Shown here: positions 10,246 through 20,870 of the stretch, in pieces | Layout: every line of letters starts with the position of its first letter | How positions within the stretch are numbered: position 1 is the first letter of the stretch | Assembly (NCBI GenBank): GCA_902806575.1 | Contig: CADCXD010000007.1 | Span: 558,001 to 622,000 of the forward strand | Direction: 5' to 3' | DNA length: 64,000 nt | Source: Jackrogersella multiformis | Taxonomy: Eukaryota > Ascomycota > Sordariomycetes > Xylariales > Hypoxylaceae | Position numbers and translations under genes: made by a program | The notes under the pieces: generated by a model | What the model saw: the letters and a program-made list of their open reading frames with translations, nothing else | The model's database searches: none | What the model was told of the DNA's origin: nothing

Positions 10246-12639
10246 ATGCCACCCCAGACACGATCTCGTGGTAACCCATCTGCCAGCAAATCATACAAAT
10301 CAACTGCTGCTGCTCCTAAGCAGCAATTATTTCCACCCCGCCGCAAGCACGCCAAAACCTATGGACGTCCTCGGGCTGCCCGAAAAGATCCAAAGCAAGG
10401 GACACTAACTCAGATGGATTTTGTGTCGCCCTCCATACCGGAGGACCTCCTTTACCTTGAGGATGATGACGATGATGATATTGAAGAGCTCGAGATCCCC
10501 GCACCTATGACGGATATCAAGCCTAAGAAGAGAGGCCGGGGATCCCGCCGCAAAACTGCTGGTGATGAGTTAGCTGCAGATGAGGGGCTAAGGGGTCCGA
10601 AAAGACGGAAGACTTTGGGAGATGTTCCTGTCCCTAATCCATCAAGTAGCTTCCATACTCAGACCTTGACTCAGCTTCTTACAACCAAAGGTGACGAAGA
10701 CGACCCATGGCAAATCAACGACTCGGAAGAGGAGAATGATGCAGGTCTCATAATGGAGACTCCAACGAAAGCAGATCATCATGATTCACCCAAGGTTAAT
10801 GAGACTAAGCCAGACCAGCAACCTGAAGTAGGGTCCTCGGTCCCGACTCAAATTTTATCTGTCACCCCGACGAATCGTCGGTTCAGATCAGAAATCCCAT
10901 CTTCTACCACTCCGATAACACCAATGGTGGATCGCTACAGCCAACCACCACAGAACTCACCTCTCATGAGACTGTCCACCAACCTTAACGCTCCGCCTCC
11001 GAGCTTGAAGAAGATTCATAAGACGCCAAAACATCGGGTAATTCAGGATTCGTATAGCACGTCTCATAGTTCGCCAACTACACCTGTGCCAATGTCTGCT
11101 GTAAAAGTCACGCCAAGTAAGAAGGTTCCCTTCGAAATGCCTGAGAACAAAGAAAATATTACTCCGGGCAGAACCGAACCTAAGTCTCCAAAACTGCCAA
11201 AAACGGATCCGGCGCGGGAGCCCCTACGAGAAATTCCTGATTCTGACATTGATTCTGACGATGCTGAAGATGTGGACGATGGAGAGGCCATTAAAGAACG
11301 CCAGAGTCATCTGGCGAAACCAGAGGGGGACAATCTTCCCTCCATGGACGATCCGGAGGCAGCAGAGACGTGCTACGGCAATATTGGAGATGACACGCAA
11401 GCCGAGCTTCTAACTTCAGCAGAAGAGCTAATTCATGGCCATGAGAATGCTTCCCGGGAGTCTAGTCGATCTCGGTCTGCTACTCCTACGCCAAAACCAA
11501 AGAAAAAGCAAGTGTCCCGGACGTCACAGGTTACACGCACCTCTACTACTTCATCGGCTTCTGTTGCAAAGCAAAAGCCTTCATCATCTCCACACAAGGA
11601 TCCGTCGGATAAAAACATGTCCAAAGCACATACTCAGATTTATACCCAAGGTATCGAGAGTCAACGATTACCCCTAGGAACCATTCGTGCTCTTGGTCCC
11701 CAAACTCCGCATTCCGATATTATGGTGTCTCTCCATCCTGAACCCTTGGCGATGATCCTTGATGGCACCAAGAATCACGAGTTTAGAACATGGAAGATAC
11801 CACCTGGTGTATCTCGCATCTGGATTTATTCGACCAAACCGTTCTCAGAATTGAAATATATGTGTATCCTCAGCCCCCCGAAAGTACCTGGAGAAATCGA
11901 GGACGAGACGGGGATTGGAAATGCCGAGTTCAACCAAGGAAAACAGACTGCTAAGTTCGCATATGAGATACTGCAGGTCTACGAACTCAATGACCCTGTT
12001 TCATTAGATGAAATGAAGAAAAAGGGTTGGCTAGCTGCTGCTCCGCAGAAGTATATCTGGGTTCCTCCGGCAGTCGTCGGGGAACTCACAGCGAATTTGA
12101 AATGTGCTCTGCTTGGGGAAGAAGGTGAAGATGCAGAAGCCGCGCTGGTGGCAAACAGCCCAAATTTCACTGAATCACAAGAACTCAAAGCACAGCTTCA
12201 GAGTGACGCGGTTTATTCGACCCAACACCATTCACTTGAGCATGTGGATGAAGTGATTCCTTCAAGTCAATCACCTCGCACGTCGACTAGCAAAAAGAGC
12301 TTTGCAAAGCCGGCACCGCCTAGACTGCTATCGGGTTCCTCGATCCAATCACAAGCAGCACCTCCGAGCCAGAGACCGCATGGCTTCATAAGACCTTCGC
12401 AGGCTACCACAGTCTCGAGCCCAGCGTTATCTCCTGAAAAATCGCTCCCTCAGGCTGGCGAATCATTAGCCCATACTCTACACAGTAGCCCGACGGCTTT
12501 TCGGAATGAGCGAAATAACTCTCTAAGATCCTCGCAGTTCTTGACTCGTAGCCAGATGCTGCCGGACAGCCTGGTCAATAATGAGATTCAGGTACCGCCC
12601 CCGCCTTGGTGGGATTCGGCGGATGAACAATCAGATTGA
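10246..12639 (+). CDS. Nuclear-type protein with ASCH/PUA-like domain
   Basis: Single exon, 797 residues from ATG 10246; the frame stays open upstream only through a GTG, so 10246 is chosen. The N-terminal half is disordered, with basic patches (about residues 30-50 and 90-125) that look like nuclear or DNA-binding segments and an Asp run near residue 75. A compact domain starts near residue 490 with MVSLHPEPLAMILDGTKNHEF, which resembles the start of ASCH/PUA-fold domains (a hydrophobic strand, then a Leu-x-Gly-x-Lys turn and Glu-Phe-Arg). It continues to about residue 625 with an IYSTKP strand and a YIWVPP segment. The C terminus is Ser/Pro-rich. ASCH domains are thought to bind RNA or modified nucleic acid; the role here is unknown. 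Confidence 0.75.
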   Translation: MPPQTRSRGNPSASKSYKSTAAAPKQQLFPPRRKHAKTYGRPRAARKDPKQGTLTQMDFVSPSIPEDLLYLEDDDDDDIEELEIPAPMTDIKPKKRGRGSRRKTAGDELAADEGLRGPKRRKTLGDVPVPNPSSSFHTQTLTQLLTTKGDEDDPWQINDSEEENDAGLIMETPTKADHHDSPKVNETKPDQQPEVGSSVPTQILSVTPTNRRFRSEIPSSTTPITPMVDRYSQPPQNSPLMRLSTNLNAPPPSLKKIHKTPKHRVIQDSYSTSHSSPTTPVPMSAVKVTPSKKVPFEMPENKENITPGRTEPKSPKLPKTDPAREPLREIPDSDIDSDDAEDVDDGEAIKERQSHLAKPEGDNLPSMDDPEAAETCYGNIGDDTQAELLTSAEELIHGHENASRESSRSRSATPTPKPKKKQVSRTSQVTRTSTTSSASVAKQKPSSSPHKDPSDKNMSKAHTQIYTQGIESQRLPLGTIRALGPQTPHSDIMVSLHPEPLAMILDGTKNHEFRTWKIPPGVSRIWIYSTKPFSELKYMCILSPPKVPGEIEDETGIGNAEFNQGKQTAKFAYEILQVYELNDPVSLDEMKKKGWLAAAPQKYIWVPPAVVGELTANLKCALLGEEGEDAEAALVANSPNFTESQELKAQLQSDAVYSTQHHSLEHVDEVIPSSQSPRTSTSKKSFAKPAPPRLLSGSSIQSQAAPPSQRPHGFIRPSQATTVSSPALSPEKSLPQAGESLAHTLHSSPTAFRNERNNSLRSSQFLTRSQMLPDSLVNNEIQVPPPPWWDSADEQSD

Positions 12640-13068
12640 TGAGCTATGAGGATTGTTACGTTTTTGGGTGTCATCATAGTTGTATAAAAACGGCAGGTCT
12701 TGCTTGGTAAAAGGGGAAACGAAGAGAGGAAATTCATATAGTTTGGAGTTCCGGTATGCTAAGCTATGAGCAGAGGATTTGCAACCTCGGGGCCCAGGAA
12801 GTAATCAGGTGGACAGCATTAGATTATGGATCAGGCATCATCCCAAGCTCTAGTCTCGGAGTGTTATTTGGGGTAATTATGAATTTATAAACACCTCTTT
12901 AGAAAACGAGTAACTATATGAATTCTAGGTTATGCCAATCTTTATTCGACCTAGCCACTCATACAACCCCGTCCAGCACCATTATGCAACCATTCTTGGT
13001 CAAATATGTAGGGTATCCCTATATAAAATATCAAAGAACGCATAGCACCGGCCCTCAATAGTGTATAT
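12640..13068. other. Intergenic, convergent 3' ends
   Basis: About 430 bp between the converging ASCH-domain gene and the small membrane-protein gene. I see only AT-rich UTR-like sequence. Confidence 0.5.
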
Positions 13069-13838
13069 CTAATCATCGTCTGCAGTATATCCCCTGTCAT
13101 GTTAGGTTAGCCTATCGTGAGGTCACATAGATAACATCAACTCCCCCAGAACAACACGGTAACATATTCTTAAAATAGAATTAAAGGGGGCAACAAAGCA
13201 AGCAATGATAAGAACAGACATCTCAACTCACCACACACTGCGGCGCTTGCGGGGACAGCAGGAGCTCCCATATATCAGGGCGAATACCATTATCGCAGAG
13301 AAGATGATAATCCCAACGGCCAGACCCACCGTCTCCGCGAATTGCTTCTCGCCTCTGTCGTCACCTCGGCTCACAGTCACGTCCTCTTGCGCTTTGTTGT
13401 CCTCGTCGATGATGGCTTGGTACACGCTCGGGTCCTCGAACACGGCTTCGGTGGTGGGCGGCACGGAGAGGGGAGCGGGGCCTAGGAGCGGGACCGAGAC
13501 CGAGACCGGGGACGGCGATGGAGACGGCGATAGCGACCGCGTTACGGTTAGCATGGAAGCTGCGGCTGGCGACGGGCAGTAGTGCTCCCAGGACTCTCGG
13601 GATGCGGGCGAGAGCGCGCAGAAGGAGTGCCCGACGGTTTCGTATCTAAGGGGAAGGGGTTAGGTGGTTTTCTTTATGTCTCTAATGCGTGGGATGGGGG
13701 GCTGGGTGCTTACTCTTCGCAAATGAACTCGTCTGTCGTGTAGATGGGCACGATGCCCTGTATGGTCGGCATTAGGAGAGTGCAGTTGTACTCGAAGCCG
13801 ATGTTCCCCTGGAGGGCTGGCACGGCTATATCCGCCAT
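13069..13838 (-). CDS. Small single-pass membrane protein, three exons
   Basis: Exons in transcript order are 13838-13714, 13645-13232 and 13093-13069, joined by GT-AG introns in consistent phase, giving 187 residues. The N-terminal ~70 residues carry several cysteines. A Ser/Pro and Pro-rich stretch follows (an SPSPSPSP run), then one hydrophobic segment (GLAVGIIIFSAIMVFALIYG, about residues 143-162), then a basic CCPRKRR stop-transfer sequence. The 25-nt last exon adds GYTADDD; without it the frame stops inside a good GTGAGT donor. Topology is probably N-out, C-in. There is no cleavable signal peptide. It is not a family I recognise; this architecture is common among fungal plasma-membrane or wall-stress-type proteins. 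Confidence 0.7.
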
Positions 13839-15019
13839 TGTGGTTATCTCGGTTTCTCGGTTGTGATGTCTTGTGTTAATGTAACAGGTATGATAATATT
13901 CGACAATATTGTGGTATTGTCTAGTTACGTGTATCTGTATTGGTAGGTATACAGGAAGCGCGTAAGCGGATGTGGTGGTTAACTGATGTTGTAAAAAAGA
14001 ACAAGGGAGCAAGCGTGGAAAGGAAAAACATAGCTCTGTCCTTTGCTCTCTCTTATTCTAAACTCGGCTAGGAGTCATCCGATGGGGGGCTATGATGTGA
14101 TTTAAGCTCTAGATGATCCCAATGCTGGGAGAATAGCTGCAGCTCATGGGAGGAAAACAGAGTTCCCCGTGGCGGTTAGCTCAGCCCATCGTGAGATATT
14201 GCGCTAGGTGGCTTATTACAAGGAGCTTTTGGTCATTAGAATCTTTGAGATATAGATAATCTTGTTTTAGACATCTTACTAGGCGAACCACTGACCGATA
14301 ATCTCGACTTAGCGGTGGTGGTGATAACTAATAGACTCCCGTAGATAGAGGAGAGTATTAAGAGAGCGCAAACTTGACCCCTAAATAAGAAAGTATAACT
14401 TACAGAGAAATTCATGAGTTCGGATACACTACGAAGTTTAGAATTCACCTTAGGAGCGAGGTTCAACGCTTGTATTTGCATGGCTCGTCTCATGCCCCTT
14501 AGAAACATCCTGCAGGTTTTTTCTTTTCTTCCTTTTTTTTTTTTTTTTTGGATGGAGTAAGTAATAATAAGGGTGCTGAGTTACATATAGTTATTTATCT
14601 ACGTGTTTGGGTTCACTAGATGAATGAGGATTAATATAAATAATACGGGCTCACTAAGCAGGATATATATGATACCACAACTTACACATCCTAGCTCGTT
14701 ATGAATACCTACCTAAGTAGGCAATAAAGCTATACCTCTTTATGAGATTCGTTACATTACTCGAGATACGAGTCCCTAAGCGCGTGCGCCGTACACCACG
14801 GAGCAACCAGTTCATCACCATGACATCATATCAACGAAAGCTCTCGCCTACGATTTAGCTCTATGAATTCATGGCCTAGGCGGAGACAGCCTTTAAGAGG
14901 CGCGGCAAGTTGTCAGACTTGAAATTTATCAAACCTGTCTAGAGAGGAAAGCAGATCTAAGACAGACTTTGTTGTCTATTAGTTTCAAACATTCGAGACA
15001 CATTCCAGGTTGCGACACG
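13839..15019. other. Intergenic
   Basis: Between the membrane-protein gene and a small hypothetical gene. It contains a T-run at about 14,528-14,549 and several AT-rich stretches. Open frames at 14236-14508 and 14929-15300 on the minus strand are not protein-like. A tRNA-like TTAGCTCAG at about 14,177 has no matching T-arm. Confidence 0.5.
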
Positions 15020-15351
15020 ATGTCTTCGCTGTTTGAGCAAGCCGAGGGGATTAGCAATGAAATGCCCGTCCTGGGTGAGTTCGACGCCCTGATATTCCGC
15101 CTAGATTGTCTAGTTATGTTACATATAACAGCTGACTCCACGAAGCCAAGTACGATCATACTGTGTCCGGCCAGGGTAGCGGAATGGGCGAGAATCTTAA
15201 CAGCCGTTCGGCCGAAAAATCCCAGGGGAGTCAGAAGCCTGAGGCTGGGTCCCTCCAAGCTGATGCCGCAAAGATACCGGTGTCTGAGACTAGTGCACAA
15301 GATCCGAATAGCAAGGATGAAGAGACTGGCATCGAGAATTTCCAGCCGTAG
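15020..15351 (+). CDS. Small hypothetical acidic protein, two exons
   Basis: The model joins 15020-15074 to 15146-15351 (donor GTGAGT, acceptor ACGAAG, branch-like GCTGAC ten bases upstream) and encodes 86 residues. It starts MSSLFEQAEGISNEM, continues with a Gly/Ser segment (VSGQGSGMG), and ends in a Glu/Lys/Ser/Gln-rich hydrophilic tail ending ENFQP. Composition suggests an intrinsically disordered, heat-stable or stress-type polypeptide; no family is recognised. The alternative of reading straight through the intron gives a longer Arg-rich frame of less natural composition. The gene converges tail-to-tail with the complex I gene, 118 bp away. Confidence 0.5.
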
Positions 15352-15469
15352 ATGCCGAAACTACGGAGGATGTAATATCAGCAAGGAGGGGATATGATTT
15401 ATATGTCGGACTCTTAAGAGTTAAATTGTTAATTGTATCTTAGTTATGTACAAGCCGTGTAGTCGGCAT

Positions 15470-16419
15470 CTATTTCTTTGGTTCCTCTTTCTTTTCCTCC
15501 GGCTTAGGCGTAGGCAATTTGAAACTCTCGGGCTTGCGGTCGTCACCAAGCCCGACCGGCTCCCAGGCTGTCGAACCTCCTTCGAAATTTCGGAAAGCTT
15601 GGGTTAATTCTAAAGGCTCGGTAACAATGCGCTTCTTCTCCTCGTCGTATCGGAGCTCGGTGTATCCGGTCAAAGGGAAGTCCTTCCGTAGGGGATGGCC
15701 TTCAAAGCCGTAGTCCGTCATGATTCGGCGCAGGTCCGGGTGGCCGACGAAGAAAACACCAAACATATCGTAGACTTCTCGCTCGTACCAGTTAGCGCCA
15801 TCATATAGAGGCGTAATGCTAGGCACCGGCGATGCCTCGTCGGCGTACGTCTTAACGCGGATTCGTGCGTTATGCCTCACGCTCAATAGGTTGTAGACAA
15901 CCTCGAACCGCTGGTCTCTGGTCGGGAAGTCGACGGCGGTAATAGTGCTGACTTGGGTGAACTCGGCAGCCGTATTGTCTAGGTTCGTGTTAACGAAATG
16001 CGTCATGTCATGGCCAGGCAAATAAATCAGCCAGGGACATGTATGTGTGTCTTACACTTCAAGAAAGAGAAAACAGGTATGACTCCAGAGGGCGGGATAT
16101 AAATAACCAGCTCGTCCTTCCAGATAGAGAACTGCTGAATGTATTTGGGCAAGCAGCCCATAAGCCAAGCCCCATAGCGATGGAGGTCGTCGGCCTGGGT
16201 GGTATATTTGTCGGTGGGGTTGACGAGAGGGGCTTTGAGCTCCTTCGGGTGGTCTCGCGGAGCATGCCTCATGTTCGGAGCATCCTTCGGCATCGCGACA
16301 TTTTGACGAGAAGTTGAGGCGATACAGCGGACGACCTGGTCATTCCGCGACGATATCGAAGGCCTCGCCGGTCGCAGAGCTGAGGCGAGGGTTCTGCTTC
16401 GGCAGAGCTTGGTCGCCAT
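15470..16419 (-). CDS. nuo-30.4: NADH:ubiquinone oxidoreductase 30-kDa subunit (NDUFS3/NUO-30)
   Basis: Core subunit of the peripheral arm of mitochondrial complex I. Exons are 16419-16056 and 15978-15470 (donor GTAAGA; branch-like GTTAAC before acceptor CTAG), 290 residues. The junction restores a segment reading FLKYNTAAEFTQV. An Arg/Ser/Ala-rich N terminus without acids fits a mitochondrial presequence. The family signature is intact around EREVYDMFGVFF, HPDLRRIMTDYGFEGHPL and RKDFPLTGY. The C terminus is a short Lys/Glu/Pro tail. Length and motifs match fungal orthologues. It is transcribed divergently from NOT4 across a 1.3-kb spacer. Confidence 0.95.
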
Positions 16420-17720
16420 GGTCGATGACGATGGCAGGCGAGCCAGTTGGGGTTACGGGTGTGAGTTGTAGCTGTGTTGAATTATCGAGTTCCAAGGTTG
16501 TTGGTACCTACCTAGGTACATATGAGGTGGGTTACGGATAAGCCCTGGAGGTATTCAAGAAGTTGATGACCTAAGGTGGTAGAATTGGCGTAACTGTACC
16601 TAGGTACCTACCTAAGGTCGATATTCATACAGTGCGTATATATATTACACTGTGTACAAGAACCAATCAGATCGGTACAATTCCCAATTCGCGGAACAAT
16701 GTTGAGACTTGCTCCGATTAGCCCACGCTGCCAGGTGATTAATGAAAGTACCTAGGTACCTATTAAAAGTCCAAGTACCTTGCTCCGTATTCGTGACGTA
16801 GCACCTGACCTGCACCTCCAATTCCTAGCTCCTTACTTAATAGGTAGGTAAAAGTTCCTATTACCACTAGGACCCATCCAGACCGACAGAGAAAATTGCA
16901 GAAGTTCCCGTCAGATACATATTATTGCGGTGTCGAGTTTATATCAATATATGGGATCTATAACACATTTCCTACCTACCTAGGTATGCAATAGATTCTA
17001 CCTGTACGCACGGATTGAGCAGGTACCTATTGTTCCGTGCCCCAAAACTACCTAGGTACCTATATTAAACCCCACTTACGTAATCCGAATTGGCGCACGT
17101 AGTACGGGCTTAGGTACCTAGGTACCTCATACATCACCTAAGTACCTAGGTACATGCCTACGTGCATGGAAAGGCGGAAAGAACAGCTCAGGCGAGGCAA
17201 AAATCGAAATTGGCGCTAAACCGAAATAATCCATCCAGGCTTCTTAGCGCGAATCGGGTCAACGTTTCTTTTCGGCGACGCTCTGATCCAATCTTTCTAC
17301 ATTAAACCTCCTTTGCCTTTTCACCTTCGACTTTCACGCCAACACCTCAAGTCATCCTCTGGTTTAATGTTCACTCAGCCACTCTAAAACGGTACGCGAT
17401 CTTACTGAACAAACCAGTTCTTTTTCTTGCGACCTGTTCTATCCATCAAACGCGTTTCTTTAGAGGGGTTTCGTTTCGTATGTTTTTTCTCAGCCAGAGT
17501 CACCGTTTTTCTTCCGCTGCATAATCACCCGATATTTCAACCTTTCAACCCAAACTTGACACATACGCACGACGCGCCTCTTGAACACCCATCCACCTCT
17601 ACCTTGCTAGTCTTCGACAATTTTATACTCGCTCGAGCTTACCGTTGCCGATCCGGGTTGGTGCTGGAGCTATTTTGTCGAGTAGCCTCAGGTCTGTCAC
17701 CACACTTGACCGAGATTAAT
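16420..17720. promoter_or_regulatory. Shared divergent promoter of complex I 30-kDa and NOT4 genes
   Basis: The 1.3-kb spacer separates two genes transcribed away from each other. The complex I-proximal two thirds carry the palindrome cluster described separately. The NOT4-proximal part (about 17,280-17,720) is C/T-rich, as is typical of fungal leaders. No clear TATA box was identified, so transcription start sites cannot be placed. Confidence 0.5.
16500..17160. repeat. Cluster of GTACCTAGGTAC palindromes
   Basis: The 12-mer GTACCTAGGTAC is its own reverse complement. Full copies sit at about 16,597, 16,748, 17,114 and 17,142, with partial copies (TACCTACCTAGGTA, AGGTACCT) at about 16,505, 16,975, 17,049 and elsewhere, giving at least seven in ~660 bp. 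Related motifs occur in many other spacers in this window but not inside its coding exons. Confidence 0.8.
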
Positions 17721-20288
17721 ATGGCTCCTCAAGATAGCTTCATCGATGATGAGGAGGATACTTGGTAAGCTACGCCCATATTATTCTGTATCCCAGCTTG
17801 TCTAAGGATATATCACTAACGTATGGTATGAAGCCCTCTATGCATAGAAGAATTCGACCTTTCCGACAGAAACTTCAGACCGTGTCCTTGCGGATATCAG
17901 GTAAGAGCTCGTACCGCATTTTATTACGGCATTTATATACCTTACTAAAAATTCCTACTCTAGATCTGCCAGTTCTGTTACAACAATTTGAAAAACAACC
18001 TAAACGGTTTATGCCCTGCATGCCGGCGACCTTACGACGAAAAGGACATCAAGTGGAAAGTAGTCACTCACGAAGAGTACGTACATGATAGTCAGTCAGC
18101 CTTGGAAGGTAATACATGGCTAATATTGTTTAGGGAGGCGGAGTTCCGGGCCAACATCCAGAAGAACCAAAAGAAGCGAGCGACAGAGCAGCGTCAGAAG
18201 GAGGTTCAGAAGCGTGAAGCCGAAAAAGAAAGCCGCAAGAACCTCCAAGGTGTCCGAGTTGTACAGAAGAATCTTGTTTATGTCACAGGTCTAACACCAA
18301 CTGTTCGGGAAGACGAGCTACTGAAGACACTTCGCAAACTCGAGTTCTTCGGCCAATATGGCAACATCCAGAAGATTTCGATTAGTAACCGCAAGTCTGC
18401 TGATGGCCAACCTCAGTCCCTCGGTATCTACGTCACGTTCGAGAGGAAGGAAGACGCCGCTCGGTGCATACAAGCTGTACACGGTTCGCAGAATGGTGAC
18501 CGCACCCTGAAGGCGCAACTAGGCACGACCAAGTACTGCTCGGCATGGCTCAGGCATGAGCAATGCGGGAACCGCCAGTGCATGTTTCTACACGAGCTTG
18601 GCGACGAGGAGGATAGCTACTCTCGACAGGACCTCTCGTCTTTGAATAGTGTTCATACCCAACGCCCTCTCTCGAATGCTGCTTCATCGTCGTCACGCTC
18701 CGCATCGCGACAACAAGGTCCGTCCCACCCACCGCCAATCGGATCACAACCCATGGTCCGCACCTCCAGTAAAGAAGGCTCAGACGCCGGTGACGGACCG
18801 GCTCTACCCGCTTCGGCGAATTGGGCTCGTACTACTCAACAGCGGAGCAGAAGAGGCAGCCACGCTACTAGCGGTGCAGCTTCAAGTCCTGCTATATCTA
18901 ATTCCCTACCCGCTACTAGCGAACCTGCACAGGAGGCGGCCGAAGCCCCGGCAGCTATTGAGCCGCCTGCTTCGACTACTCGGAAAGCTGAGAAGCAGCC
19001 AGCCACTGAAGTGGAGGCCAAGGCAGAACCGGCTAGTGCTAAAGTAAGGTCCCGAACAGAATCTGATATACCCGATTTCAGTATTCTTCTAAAGCACCTT
19101 TCTGAGTATCCGGAGAGCGCATTTGCACCACTGAAGGACGCTAGCGATGACTACCCCCCCTTGTTCGATGTCAATGGCGGTAAACGAAGACGGGCTATGA
19201 GGGACGAAGAGGAAACCCGTTCAGGTGACAACGAAGACCAGGCTGGGAACGTAGTTGAGAACGTAGTTGAGAACGTCGAGCCTTCGGAAGGTGAACCTGA
19301 GAGCGGTAGTCTTGCACTTGGCGGAGAACCAGAAGATAGAGATCAGGGTCGCAATGGTGGTCGCTACGACCAGAGACGTAATCCGGCGCAACCACCTATC
19401 CAGCGATCTAACGCAAACGAGTTGTTTGGACCGAGTCTCTCTGGGTACGGTTCAACCTCGTCGAATGTCGGTTCCAGTGGTGGCCGTACTGTAACGCCGC
19501 AACTCTTTCTTCGAACCCAGAATACGAGTTTCGCAGATCAGATGCCACCCGGTATATTGCCGCAATCGACCCTCTTTCAGGGACAGGGGCATAGCCGCCA
19601 GCAGTCCAGGTTCAGCTTTGCGAACGAAAATAACTCAAGCTCGATCAACGTGAAGTCGACTGGTGACCCGCGGTACATGGCGCAGCAATCATCGATGATG
19701 CCGTCCACGTATCGTCCGCAGCCGGGCAATCAGCTATACCCTTCGTCTATACCAGGACCTCCGCCTGGGCTTAAGTCTTCTGGCACAACGCCTGTCAATG
19801 GTGGAATGTTCGGGCAAGGCAATTCTTTTGGAGGATCGGCATTTGGTGTAGGATCTAAGGACAATTCGAGTGAACTACTCCAGTCCATAATTCGTGGAAG
19901 GGGCGCGGGAGGCACCCAGGCCCACGAGGCGGCAAAGCGTGAGTACTTCCCATTTAGTAATCAATACCCATCCTCTACCTCCTCAACCCCAGCTCCTGCT
20001 CCGGCTCCGGGCCTTCTGGCATCGCTCCATGGTTCCCAGCCTGGGGCTTTCCAAGATTTCGGACCAAAGCAGAAGAAGAAGGGGAAGAAGCACAGACACG
20101 CTAACACTTCCTCCTCTGGGGGGAGTGGCTTAGTAGATCTTGCGGACCCGAGTATCCTGCAGGCGAGAATGCAGCACCAGCAACAGGGGACCAGCACCGG
20201 AGTCGGACAGGGGCTGTATGGTGGTCAAACCCAAGGTGGGTACAACCCTAGCATGGTGTACGGGAGCGGTGTATACAGCAGATGGTAG
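17721..20288 (+). CDS. not4: CCR4-NOT subunit NOT4, RING E3 ligase (N-terminal part)
   Basis: Ubiquitin ligase of the CCR4-NOT mRNA decay and translational quality-control complex. Exons 17721-17764, 17834-17900, 17964-18076 and 18134 onward join in frame. The C4C4 RING is at about residues 15-60 (CPLCIEEF, CPCGYQICQFCYN, CPACRRPY). A basic coiled linker (residues 75-105) precedes an RRM (about 116-205: NLVYVTGL, LGIYVTF) and a CCCH zinc finger (WLRHEQCGNRQCMFLHE). The rest is Ser/Gly/Gln-rich and disordered. This frame ends at TAG 20286, giving a 792-residue protein ending VYSRW. Fungal NOT4 proteins are commonly about twice as long, so a donor shortly before the stop (GTGTAT at 20269 or GTGGGT at 20236, both phase 1) probably joins to the block at 20871. 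The third intron (18077-18133) is 57 nt and stop-free. Confidence 0.93.
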
Positions 20289-20607
20289 TCGTTTTTACAG
20301 ACCTTATGGGGGACGGCGGCGCGCTTGTTTCTGTTTGGCTTCACAGGAGGGGTATGCCTGAGGCGTCTGGGTTTTCGGAATGGGACAGGGAAATTAATCG
20401 GAATACTCCATCAACGTTTTTCCTTTAGAGCGAGCATTGCAGAAGCATGGCCCAGGACGGGTCTAGGTTGCATTTGGGCGTCTAGCTGGCGATTGGAAAC
20501 GACGGGGCTTCGCGCGAACAGTGCTTGCCTTTTTTCTTTTTTTTTTCAGAAGATACTTGATTTCTGGCGCTATTCACTTGTTGTTCGCACACATCATCGG
20601 TTACAGG

Positions 20608-20786
20608 GTCACGTCAGGCAAGCCAACGTCGTCTTCCACAAAGTTCTTCATGTACGTTAACACGCAGGTCGATCCTCCAGACCAGGCCTGAGAGGCTGCT
20701 CAATATAGCATTTCTTCCTCATACCCACCACTGCTATAGCTATGTATAACTTGTGGAAGACGACGGTGGAACTCCTGTGACGTGAA
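20608..20786. repeat. Imperfect inverted repeat inside the putative NOT4 long intron
   Basis: Arm 1 (20608-20642) and arm 2 (20751-20786) are reverse complements over roughly 35 nt with a few mismatches. A perfect 15-nt core pairs CGTCGTCTTCCACAA at 20627-20641 with its complement at 20751-20765. The loop is about 110 nt. In RNA this would form a long stem between the two NOT4 coding blocks. Confidence 0.75.
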
Positions 20787-20870
20787 CTTTGCTTTTTTTT
20801 CTAAGATCTCCTTCGTATTGTAATTCACTACGTATCCTCAGTGCCAGTAGCTAACGTATTTGTGTTCTAG

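Noticed and set aside
14165..14235. A-box-like TTAGCTCAG suggesting a tRNA
   Set aside because: No B-box (GGTTCRANTCC) or cloverleaf partner downstream.
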